From Candidatus Omnitrophota bacterium (GTDB lineage: Bacteria; Omnitrophota; Gorgyraeia; Zapsychrales; Fredricksoniimonadaceae), in contig JAHFGE010000003.1 of assembly GCA_023247575.1 (NCBI GenBank), positions 1-24,929 on the forward strand: 24,929 nt of DNA, given 5' to 3'. The notes below the pieces were generated by a model that saw only the letters and a list, made by a program, of their open reading frames with translations, was not told where the DNA came from and did not search any database. This document shows, in pieces, positions 8,054-15,395 of the stretch; the first letter of the stretch is position 1; the number at the start of each line of letters is the position of its first letter. Made by a program: the position numbers and the translations under genes.

Positions 8054-9412
8054 TTGCCAGATAACGACTATCAATTAAAACACAAAGAAGACTATGTACT
8101 GACCAATTACCGCGTGCCTACCAGAAGGGCGGTCATGTGGTTGGGGCAGACATGCAATATGAATTGTTATTTTTGTTATTTTTCAGCCAGGATTGCCGAT
8201 AAAAACCACCCCGAACACCCTTTTATGAGCTTGGAAAAGGCAAAAGAAATTTGCCGTATATTTCGGGAAGAATATGATTTGAATTCTATTGATATTCAGG
8301 GCGGCGAGCCCACGATTTACCCCCATATTTTTGAATTGTTGAATTATTGCAATCACATCGGCCTTAAACCCACCTTGATTACAAATTTGATCGCTTTAAA
8401 TAATTATAAGTACTGTGAGAAATTTAAGAATTACGGCGTGTATGATTTCTTGGTTAGTTTGCAGGGCATAGGCGAGGTGTATGATCAAATTGTCGGTATA
8501 AAAAACGGTTTTAAACGGCAAATACAGGCGTTGGACAACATTCAACGATTAGGTATTCCCATCCGGGTTAATACCGTTTTATCCAATGAAGCTATCCCTC
8601 AACTCAAGGAGATTTGCGACTTGGCTGTGAAATATAAAGCAAGGGTTGTCAACCTCTTAGGGTATAACAATTCGGGAGATCAAGATCGCATGCGGGAGAA
8701 AACAAAAGTCCCCCAATATAAGGAAATCGCCCGTATCCTGGAGCCGTTAGTGGATTATTTGGAAGCGAATGACATTGAGGTCAATATTAGGTTTCTTCCT
8801 TTCTGTGTTTTTAAGCCGCAGTATAGGAAGAACGTTCAGAACCAGAAACAAAAAGTATTTGACATGCACGAGTGGGAAGTGTCTTCCAGAATTTGGGTGG
8901 ACGCCCCTCATCAAAGGCAGGCAAAACAAGAATTGGATCAATTGCCAAATTTGCCGTCGGTCATGAATCAATACCGCTTAAGGAGATTTAAGTTGGACAG
9001 CATTGTTAAAAATATGGTGAATACAAACGAAGAGCTCAAGCCGTCCCCGCCTTTGGTGTATCAAGAGAAAATTTGCCAGATGATGGAAGGGTACAAGCCC
9101 AGTTTTAATGAACAATTGGGGTATGTGGATGGGTTCTCAAAGGCGGATTATTACTATATGGAATTTAATAATCATAGCAATCATTTGTCCTATGTCGATA
9201 AATGCAAAAATTGCGATGTTCACCCTATTTGTGATGGACTTTATTGCGATTTCATAAAATATTTTGGTGATAGCGAGATAGAACCAATAAAGGATTTCGG
9301 GAAAAAGGTCTACGATCCCAAGGCCTACATGAACAAGCAAATGAAAGTCGTAGAGAAAGAGGAAGCCTCCTGGGCGTTGCCCAAAGAAGAAAATCAAACT
9401 AAAGCTGTATGA
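8054..9412 (+). CDS. Radical SAM protein with C-terminal cysteine cluster (SPASM/twitch-like), role in glycan locus unknown
   Basis: A 452-residue radical S-adenosylmethionine enzyme. CxxxCxxC at Cys34, Cys38 and Cys41 (CNMNCYFC) binds the [4Fe-4S] cluster, and GGEP at 83-86 is the SAM-contacting motif. Near the C-terminus Cys341 and the group Cys384, Cys387, Cys393 and Cys398 look like ligands of an auxiliary cluster of SPASM or twitch type. Such proteins modify peptides, sugars or other small substrates by radical chemistry; the substrate here is unknown. The TTG start is supported by AGAGAGG upstream and a one-base gap after the flippase stop. The stop overlaps the next ATG (ATGA), so it is co-translated with a GT2 enzyme and is probably part of the glycan pathway. 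Confidence 0.88.
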   Translation: MPDNDYQLKHKEDYVLTNYRVPTRRAVMWLGQTCNMNCYFCYFSARIADKNHPEHPFMSLEKAKEICRIFREEYDLNSIDIQGGEPTIYPHIFELLNYCNHIGLKPTLITNLIALNNYKYCEKFKNYGVYDFLVSLQGIGEVYDQIVGIKNGFKRQIQALDNIQRLGIPIRVNTVLSNEAIPQLKEICDLAVKYKARVVNLLGYNNSGDQDRMREKTKVPQYKEIARILEPLVDYLEANDIEVNIRFLPFCVFKPQYRKNVQNQKQKVFDMHEWEVSSRIWVDAPHQRQAKQELDQLPNLPSVMNQYRLRRFKLDSIVKNMVNTNEELKPSPPLVYQEKICQMMEGYKPSFNEQLGYVDGFSKADYYYMEFNNHSNHLSYVDKCKNCDVHPICDGLYCDFIKYFGDSEIEPIKDFGKKVYDPKAYMNKQMKVVEKEEASWALPKEENQTKAV

Positions 9413-10311
9413 ATGTTAACGTCATCGTAACAACATATAATTATGCCGCATATATCGCACACGCCGTAGATTCCGTATTAACCCAAACCTATGGCCACAT
9501 CACCAGAGTCATCATCATTGATGATGGCTCAACGGATGGAACGGCCGATCTAATTGATCGCAAATACAATCAAAATAAAAAAATAGTTTTTGTTCAAAAA
9601 GATAATGGCGGGCAGTTGTCGGCATTAAATTACGCATTAACCCATATTAGGGATTGCGACGTTGTGTTTTTTCTCGATGCCGATGACATGTATTGTGAGA
9701 ATTATATTGAAGAGGCCGTGCACCATTATAAAAGTTTTAGAGATTACGATTTTTTATTTTGTAAACGCCAGTTTTTTGGAACGGTTAATCGAATCGAGCG
9801 AAAGTATGCTTCGGATAGCGTATGTGGATTTTCTGTTCTCAGGACGTATTATTTAAAGGAATGGGTTGGGAATGCCATATCCATGGTATCCATGAGGCAT
9901 GATATTTTAAAAAAAATTTTACCTTTTCCTTATGAAAACGAATGGAAGGTGAGGGCGGATGATTGTCTGGTTTGGGGGAGCTCTTTGGTCGGTGCCAAGA
10001 AATATTATATGGATAAAGCTTTGGTGAAATACAGGGTGCATCAGAAAAATTATCATTATGGTAAAACATGTTCGACGGATGTTTTATTTAAAAGGCAACT
10101 TTCGATCAATAAACTTTTCCATTATATTATGTGTAAAAACGATGTACACATTGATGTGGATAAAATGGTACTTTTGGAGTTTGTTAGTATTCAGCCAAGA
10201 AATTTGTCGCATTTTTTCCAGTTTGTTCATTTATTAATACGCGCCAATAAGACATTTGTCGCCCAGATCTATTATATTCTTTGTTTCTTTTTGTATATGT
10301 GGCGGAAATAA
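9409..10311 (+). CDS. Glycosyltransferase family 2 protein
   Basis: A 300-residue GT-A fold glycosyltransferase. It opens NVIVTTYNYAAYI and has DDGSTD at 38-43, NGGQLSALNYAL near 67-77 and the metal-binding FFLDADD at 88-93. A later ADDCLVWGSSLVG segment probably carries the catalytic acidic residue, followed by YRVHQKNYHYG. It should transfer a sugar to the growing lipid-linked oligosaccharide. The C-terminal 50 residues are rich in hydrophobic and aromatic residues and may contact the membrane. The ATG overlaps the stop of the radical SAM gene. Donor and acceptor are not readable. Confidence 0.9.
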   Translation: MNVNVIVTTYNYAAYIAHAVDSVLTQTYGHITRVIIIDDGSTDGTADLIDRKYNQNKKIVFVQKDNGGQLSALNYALTHIRDCDVVFFLDADDMYCENYIEEAVHHYKSFRDYDFLFCKRQFFGTVNRIERKYASDSVCGFSVLRTYYLKEWVGNAISMVSMRHDILKKILPFPYENEWKVRADDCLVWGSSLVGAKKYYMDKALVKYRVHQKNYHYGKTCSTDVLFKRQLSINKLFHYIMCKNDVHIDVDKMVLLEFVSIQPRNLSHFFQFVHLLIRANKTFVAQIYYILCFFLYMWRK

Positions 10312-10341
10312 CTCGGCATTGTTTTTTCTTGTCTTACTCCT

Positions 10342-10501
10342 TTGGCGTATAAATACGTCCGCCTACAGCTGGAATTAAATACACTCAAAGACATTAAAAT
10401 TATTGTCCATTGAATTCTTTTCGGTGTGTAATTTGCGCTGCAAGTATTGCTTCTTAGACCAATTGGATCGGAAGCATGGATTATCCGCATGTAATCACCT
10501 T
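10342..10501 (+). pseudogene. Probable remnant of the N-terminus of a second radical SAM gene
   Basis: In one frame 10403-10450 encodes IEFFSVCNLRCKYC, an unmistakable radical SAM CxxxCxxC motif, then FLDQLDRKHG, but nothing of the rest of a radical SAM barrel follows: the frame runs into a methyltransferase. Just upstream, the neighbouring frame from a TTG at 10342 reads YVRLQLELNTLKDIKIIV and ends in TGA at 10411-10413; a one-base shift near 10405 would join it to the cysteine motif. I read this as a frameshifted and internally deleted radical SAM gene. Alternatively the stub is a translated N-terminal extension of the methyltransferase. Confidence 0.4.
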
Positions 10502-11374
10502 ATGATCACCCCACGCATGTTGAAGGAGAAAGTGAAAGATTGGATTTACCGTTGCCCTTTTTTAAGGGGGTTGTTGGTTAATTTTTATAAATTAAAAGGA
10601 CGACGGCCATGGAGCGCGGGATATTCTTTTTATAAATATAGTTTTGTCAAAGATGTTATTGAACATCAGCGAGACATTTTTTTAAATCAACAGCTGCCCG
10701 CCTGTTATGGTGAGGGCTTAGATGAGCGGGCCGTTGAGTATCCGTGGTTTTTCGCCAGGTTGAAGAGCCAAGACAAACGCATCCTTGATGCTGGTTCATC
10801 GCTGAATCATCATGACCTGTTAAATTTGTCCTTATGGCACGGCCGAAAGTTGCACATCACAACTCTTGCTTATGAAGGATGCCCTTCTTCCACGGTCATT
10901 AAGCCCGTTTACACCTATGAAGATTTACGGGCCATGAATTACCCCGACGCATTTTTTGATGCAGTGGCGTGCATCTCAACTTTGGAACATGTCGGCATGG
11001 ATAATACGTTGCTGTATACTGACGACTATACAAAAAAAGAAAATGCCGTTGATGCACACCTGCAGGCCGTGGATGAGATGAAAAGGGTGTTGAAAGAGGG
11101 AGGAACACTGTATTTAACTGTGCCTTACGGGCGCCATCAGAATTACGGCTGGTTTCAAATATTTGATGAGGCTATGGTGGCGCAGGTGATTGCGCGGTTT
11201 GCTCCCCAGGCGGTGTCTAGCGTTTATTATAAATACGATCACCGACAATGGAACATAGCAAGCCAGGCGGATTGTGCGCAAGGATATTATGTTGATATCT
11301 ACACCCAAGCCAATTATAATAAAAATTTTCCGGTGGCATCTCAATGCGTGGCGTGTCTGGAAATGACTAAATGA
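10403..11374 (+). CDS. Class I SAM-dependent methyltransferase with radical-SAM-like N-terminal stub
   Basis: Counting from the TTG at 10403 the frame has 323 residues. Cys9, Cys13 and Cys16 form a radical SAM motif in the first 25 residues. From about residue 40 it becomes a class I methyltransferase: motif I ILDAGSS at 127-133, DAFFDAVACISTLEHVG at about 182-198, and MKRVLKEGGTLYLTVPYG near 225-240. It probably methylates a sugar or other group of the surface glycan. The true start is uncertain: neither TTG 10403 nor ATG 10502 nor ATG 10517 has a Shine-Dalgarno sequence, while GTG 10532 follows AAGGAG by only 3 bases. Methyltransferases of this kind often begin near MLKEKVKDWIYRCP, so a start at 10502-10532 is likely. 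Confidence 0.72.
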   Translation: MSIEFFSVCNLRCKYCFLDQLDRKHGLSACNHLMITPRMLKEKVKDWIYRCPFLRGLLVNFYKLKGRRPWSAGYSFYKYSFVKDVIEHQRDIFLNQQLPACYGEGLDERAVEYPWFFARLKSQDKRILDAGSSLNHHDLLNLSLWHGRKLHITTLAYEGCPSSTVIKPVYTYEDLRAMNYPDAFFDAVACISTLEHVGMDNTLLYTDDYTKKENAVDAHLQAVDEMKRVLKEGGTLYLTVPYGRHQNYGWFQIFDEAMVAQVIARFAPQAVSSVYYKYDHRQWNIASQADCAQGYYVDIYTQANYNKNFPVASQCVACLEMTK

Positions 11375-11460
11375 GGTTTATAAACATCATTTCCCAAATA
11401 TGACTTGAAAGCCATGGAATGGCCCATTAGCGGTGAGTTTTTCGTCTACCCTAAAACACA

Positions 11461-12603
11461 ATGAAAATTAAAATCGTTTTTGTTACAAATATGTGTACCC
11501 ATTACACTCGTCCGCTCTTTGAGGAATTAGCTCGTTCCTATGATATAGAATTTTATTTTACGGGTGGGCATGAGACTTATTGGCATAAACAAAACGAATT
11601 AAAATTGGGCGATTTCAAGGGGAGGTATTTACCGGGTTTTTTTTTAAACTCTAAGTTTAAGATCACCCCATCCTTATTTTGCTTACCAATACGTACTTCT
11701 GATGTAATTATAAAAACTATCGATGACCGGTTTGCTTTACCCCTGGTTTTTATCATGGCTAAAATATTTAGAAAACCTTTTATTTTTTGGACGGGGTTAT
11801 GGGAACACCCGCAAACTTTGGTTCATAAGTTCACTTATGGGTTGACTAAATTTATATATGAACATGCAGATGCAATCGTTGCCTATGGGGAACATATACG
11901 TCGGTATTTGGTTGATTTAGGCATCGAGGAACGTAAAATTTTTTGTGCTCGGCACATCACTGATAATTCCGTATATAACCAGCCAGTCAGTGAACAGCAG
12001 AAAAAAGAACTAAAACAACGATTAGAAATTTCGCAGGAGGAGAAAATAATTCTTTATGTAGGCCGATTGGAAGAAGGTAAGGGTTTGAATTATTTAATAG
12101 ACGCGGCTTCTACTTTAACGCCATCTCCCAGGTTGTTATTTATTGGCACAGGTTCAAAAGAGGAATTTTTACGTCATTTATGCACGGTTAAAGAGGTACG
12201 GGGCTCTTTTATGGGCCACGTGCCTAATGAACAATTGTATCTTTACTATTCCATCGCTGACATTTTTGTTTTACCATCAGTAACAACAAGAGATTTCAAA
12301 GAACCATGGGGACTGGTGATTAACGAAGCTATGAATCAGTCTTGTCCGGTGGTGACGACCAATGCGGTAGGTGCCGCGGCAGGTGGACTGGTAGAAGATG
12401 GTAAGACCGGATTTATTGTTCCGGAGAAAGATAGCAGCCAGTTGGCCGGGGCAATCAAGAGACTGCTTACCGATGATGATTTGCGGGCCAAAATGGGCAT
12501 GAGGGGCCATTTGAAGATTAAGGATTGGACCCCACAGCAGGCAAGCTTAGGTTTTCAGCAGGCTATTAATTTTTGTCTGTCTTCAAACAGGACAAAGGAG
12601 TAA
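11461..12603 (+). CDS. Glycosyltransferase family 4 protein
   Basis: A 380-residue GT-B glycosyltransferase. The N-terminal domain begins KIVFVTNMCTHYTRPLFEEL; the C-terminal domain has LYVGRLEEGKG, then GTGSKEE and an intact EX7E motif at Glu281 and Glu289 (EPWGLVINE), followed by CPVVTTNAVGAAAGG and KTGFIVPEKD. It is expected to add a sugar to the lipid-linked oligosaccharide. An 86-base gap (11375-11460) precedes it, holding only a weak 5-bp inverted repeat (GCCAT/ATGGC) and no Shine-Dalgarno sequence. The stop is followed by GTG of the cupin gene after 6 bases, with AAAGGAG inside its own last codons serving that gene. Confidence 0.9.
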   Translation: MKIKIVFVTNMCTHYTRPLFEELARSYDIEFYFTGGHETYWHKQNELKLGDFKGRYLPGFFLNSKFKITPSLFCLPIRTSDVIIKTIDDRFALPLVFIMAKIFRKPFIFWTGLWEHPQTLVHKFTYGLTKFIYEHADAIVAYGEHIRRYLVDLGIEERKIFCARHITDNSVYNQPVSEQQKKELKQRLEISQEEKIILYVGRLEEGKGLNYLIDAASTLTPSPRLLFIGTGSKEEFLRHLCTVKEVRGSFMGHVPNEQLYLYYSIADIFVLPSVTTRDFKEPWGLVINEAMNQSCPVVTTNAVGAAAGGLVEDGKTGFIVPEKDSSQLAGAIKRLLTDDDLRAKMGMRGHLKIKDWTPQQASLGFQQAINFCLSSNRTKE

Positions 12604-12609
12604 CGGTCA

Positions 12610-13023
12610 GTGAAAACAGAGCAGGTAAAACATGGTGGACTCCTCTGGGCGGTGATTGTGCGTTGTGGCAATGTTTCCCCAGGTGTGCATTTCGTTACCC
12701 CGCAGGAGAATGCGCTGCAAGTAGGCAAACAATGGCGTCCTAAGGGAACCGTGATCAACTCGCACGTGCATTGCGCTATCGCCCTCAAAAATCACGACAG
12801 CTTTCTGCAGGAAGTCCTGCATATCGAGCGCGGTAAACTTAAGGTGATTTTTTATACTGACGATGGCAAATGCATTGACGAGCGTCTGCTGGGCGCGGGT
12901 GATACCATTTTGTTGATCCAGGGCGGACATGGTTTTGAGATTTTGGAAGAGACGCAAATGTTAGAAGTGAAAATGGGGCCGTATGACCCTGTCAGTAAGA
13001 AAAATATTCAGGAGAAGACGTGA
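12610..13023 (+). CDS. Cupin-fold protein of polysaccharide locus, function unknown
   Basis: A 137-residue single-domain protein with a small beta-barrel pattern. SHVHCAIALKNH and EVLHIERGKLKVIFY resemble cupin motif 1, and GAGDTILLIQGGHGF resembles motif 2, ending in LEVKMGPYDP. Similar small cupins sit next to sugar aminotransferases in O-antigen loci, where some are sugar-nucleotide isomerases or epimerases and others have no known role; I cannot name a reaction. The GTG start has AAAGGAG nine bases upstream. It ends just before the aminotransferase start, so the two are probably co-translated. Its sequence is clearly richer in GC than the glycosyltransferase genes before it, as is the first half of the next gene. 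Confidence 0.75.
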   Translation: MKTEQVKHGGLLWAVIVRCGNVSPGVHFVTPQENALQVGKQWRPKGTVINSHVHCAIALKNHDSFLQEVLHIERGKLKVIFYTDDGKCIDERLLGAGDTILLIQGGHGFEILEETQMLEVKMGPYDPVSKKNIQEKT

Positions 13024-13024
13024 T

Positions 13025-14128
13025 ATGATCCCTGTCTGTGAACCTATGCTGGCAGGCAATGAGAAAAAATACGTTCTTGATTGCCTGAAAACCAATTGGA
13101 TTTCCTCAGCAGGTTCCTACCTGAAGAAATTTGAAGAGGGCTTTAGCCGTTATTGCGGCCTCAAACACGGCATCGCGGTGTGCAACGGCACTGTAGCTTT
13201 GCACTTGGCATATGCTGCGCTTAACATAGGTCCGGGCGACGAGGTCATCATGCCCACACTGACCATCGCATCAACGGTATTTGCCGCTTTGTATTGCGGT
13301 GCCAAGCCTGTCTTCGTGGACGTGGAACCTGATACATGGAACATGGACCCTATCCAACTTGAGGCCAAAATCACCAAAAAAACCAAAGCCATCGTACCTG
13401 TGCATATGTACGGTCACCCCTGCGATATGGATGCCATCTTGCATGTAGCGCGCAAGCATCGCGTGGCTGTCATCGAAGACGCGGCCCAGGCGCACGGGGC
13501 GCAATACAAAGGCCGCATGGCCGGCAGTTTCGGCAAATTATCGTGTTTTAGTTTTTACAGCAATAAAATCGTCACCTGCGGCGAAGGCGGCATGGTGGTC
13601 ACCGATGACGATCATCTGGCTCAAAAATGCCGCAGTTTAAAGAATTTAGCGTTCTTAACAGAGCGGCGGTTTTTTCATCGAGAGATCGGTTTTAATTACC
13701 GGATGACCAATATTCAGGCAGCCATTGGTTTAGCGCAGTTAGAACAAGTCGAGGCAATGATCGTACGACGGCGTCGTAATGCCCGTTTGTATCATGAGCT
13801 ATTGTCAGGCATCGAAGGGTTGACTTTACCGACACAACGGAAAGATGTGCGTAACGTATATTGGATGTACGGTGTTGTTATTGAGCCATCCTTTGGCCTT
13901 CAACGCGAGGCCTTAATGAAGAAATTGCTGAGTCAAGGTATTGAGACGCGCACATTTTTTATTCCTATGCACAATCAGCCGGTGTTGAAAAAAGCGGGTT
14001 ATATGGATAGAGGTAAATATCCTGTTTCCAAACGTTTGGGCCGATGTGGATTTTATCTGCCTTCCGGCAGCGGTCTTAAGAAAGATCAAATCACATACAT
14101 TGCCCGGTGCCTGAAGGCCATCCGATAA
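13025..14128 (+). CDS. DegT/DnrJ/EryC1/StrS aminotransferase, perosamine-synthase-like
   Basis: A 367-residue PLP-dependent sugar aminotransferase. The PLP lysine is Lys181 in SNKIVTCGEGG; VIEDAAQAHGA supplies the pyridoxal ring Asp, and NYRMTNIQAAIGLAQLE is a family block. The start (PVCEPMLAGNEKKYVLDCL, then WISS.G) and most motifs fit GDP-perosamine synthase, which aminates C4 of GDP-4-keto-6-deoxy-D-mannose, the product of Gmd in this locus. Other 4-keto-sugars are possible. I chose ATG 13025 because AGGAGA lies about 9 bases upstream; a longer reading from 12983 would overlap the cupin gene and add a basic extension unlike the family. GC content falls sharply after about 13620. Confidence 0.9.
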   Translation: MIPVCEPMLAGNEKKYVLDCLKTNWISSAGSYLKKFEEGFSRYCGLKHGIAVCNGTVALHLAYAALNIGPGDEVIMPTLTIASTVFAALYCGAKPVFVDVEPDTWNMDPIQLEAKITKKTKAIVPVHMYGHPCDMDAILHVARKHRVAVIEDAAQAHGAQYKGRMAGSFGKLSCFSFYSNKIVTCGEGGMVVTDDDHLAQKCRSLKNLAFLTERRFFHREIGFNYRMTNIQAAIGLAQLEQVEAMIVRRRRNARLYHELLSGIEGLTLPTQRKDVRNVYWMYGVVIEPSFGLQREALMKKLLSQGIETRTFFIPMHNQPVLKKAGYMDRGKYPVSKRLGRCGFYLPSGSGLKKDQITYIARCLKAIR

Positions 14129-14137
14129 GAGGAAGGC

Positions 14138-15382
14138 ATGAAAATAATTTTGGCGGCCAAAAGCGTTTACCCATTCCATCCTTTTGGCGGAGTCCAGAAA
14201 TACGTTTATTATTATGCCAAACACCTGGCAAAGGCGGGCGTAGACGTTGAAATCGTCGCTCCCTTAGATAAAGGCCGCCCTCGAACAGAATATTTTGAAG
14301 GAATTAAGTATACACTTATTTATCCCTCTATTTCTTCATATTTGGAATTGCCTATCGGATGGCTAGGGGTGCATTGGTTCGGTCGTCAACTGGCGCATTA
14401 TTTGAAAGGTAAGCAGTTTAATGTCTTGCACAGTTTTGACATGGCAGGGCTGTATTACCTCAATGTCCCCAACCGAAAACCAGTGATTGCCCATATCTTT
14501 TCCGATAATTATTTATGCAACCCTATCTCTCTCATGAGCTACTTAAGTTTATTTGGGTTTAAGCCTAATGATATCAAGAAAGCTAAGATTGCACTTTCCC
14601 CGTTTGCTGATTTAAAAACCATCGCACAGTATCCTGCCCAGTATTTTTTTAAAACACGCCCCATGTACCGGTACCTGGCCGGATGTGAGCAAGTTTTTTT
14701 AGAAGCAGAATGTTTCCGTGAGGAAGCGGTCCATCTGTTTGATTTGGATCCTGCTAAAGTACATATTGCCCCTGTTGGGGTAGACTTAAAGTATGTACGT
14801 CAACGGATGGAAGCTGCAGTTTTGACCAAAACACAGCTTGGTTTTTCCGAGCAGGATTTGGTTTTATTGACGGTCAATCGTCTGGCTGCGGACAAAGGAA
14901 TCGATAAAATCATCTTGGCACTCAAGATCATACAGCAGTGCATTCCTTACGCTAAGCTCGTTATTGTAGGCCAAGGATATCAAGAATCAGAATTGTTGTC
15001 ATTGATAACAGCCAATAATCTAACGGATCATATCCGGATAGTTAAAAATGTTCGTGAAGAGGACCTGTACGGCTATTACCGCATTGCTGATTTATATGTG
15101 TGCGCCTTTTCTTATCCCGGTTCAAGTATAAGTACGCTGGAGGCTATGGCTGCTGGCTTGCCGGTAATTACTACAGCTCAGCCCTGGCTCGTTGCTGGGG
15201 GAGGTAATGGTACATTGATTTCTGATAATCACCCATCTACTATTGCACAGTCTGTTATTGCCTTGGCTAAAGGAGATTTAAAGATCAAAGGAGCCATTTC
15301 TTCCAATATTGTTAAAGATTATGATTGGCCGATCATTGTTCGTCGTATCCTTGGATTGACAAAACTAGGAGCTTGGTTATAA
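14138..15382 (+). CDS. Glycosyltransferase family 4 protein with altered EX7E motif
   Basis: A 414-residue GT-B glycosyltransferase. The N-terminus reads MKIILAAKSVYPFHPFGGVQKYV, with the glycine loop expected for GT4. The donor domain has LTVNRLAADKGIDKIILAL and IVGQGYQESELLSL. In the EX7E position the second glutamate is Glu335 (STLEAMAAGLPVITT) but the first is replaced by Pro327. The middle region (about 130-190) is longer than in the two other GT4 proteins here and holds a run of aromatic residues. A good ribosome binding site, AGAGGAAG, precedes the ATG. It is the last gene of the glycan locus, and its 3' end carries the pgk promoter. Confidence 0.87.
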   Translation: MKIILAAKSVYPFHPFGGVQKYVYYYAKHLAKAGVDVEIVAPLDKGRPRTEYFEGIKYTLIYPSISSYLELPIGWLGVHWFGRQLAHYLKGKQFNVLHSFDMAGLYYLNVPNRKPVIAHIFSDNYLCNPISLMSYLSLFGFKPNDIKKAKIALSPFADLKTIAQYPAQYFFKTRPMYRYLAGCEQVFLEAECFREEAVHLFDLDPAKVHIAPVGVDLKYVRQRMEAAVLTKTQLGFSEQDLVLLTVNRLAADKGIDKIILALKIIQQCIPYAKLVIVGQGYQESELLSLITANNLTDHIRIVKNVREEDLYGYYRIADLYVCAFSYPGSSISTLEAMAAGLPVITTAQPWLVAGGGNGTLISDNHPSTIAQSVIALAKGDLKIKGAISSNIVKDYDWPIIVRRILGLTKLGAWL

Positions 15383-15383
15383 T
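15356..15383 (+). promoter_or_regulatory. Consensus sigma-70 type promoter for pgk-tpiA-secG
   Basis: TTGACA at 15356-15361 and TATAAT at 15378-15383 are both exact consensus hexamers separated by 16 bases. The pair overlaps the end of the upstream glycosyltransferase gene; its TAA stop lies inside the -10 box. Transcription would start about 7 bases downstream, near 15390, leaving only about 6 bases before the pgk ATG at 15396. No Shine-Dalgarno sequence precedes that ATG, so a nearly leaderless pgk mRNA is implied. Confidence 0.72.
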
Positions 15384-15395
15384 AAACCAATTTTT

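Noticed and set aside
11375..11460. Gap before the second GT4 gene considered as a promoter or terminator region
   Set aside because: Only a 5-bp GCCAT/ATGGC repeat is present, with no T run, no good -10/-35 pair and no ribosome binding site.
12607..12957. A 116-codon minus-strand frame opposite the cupin gene
   Set aside because: The plus-strand frame has cupin motifs, a good ribosome binding site and fits the operon; the antisense frame has no features.
12983..13024. Longer N-terminus for the aminotransferase
   Set aside because: It would overlap the cupin gene and add a basic extension not seen in the family; ATG 13025 has a proper ribosome binding site.
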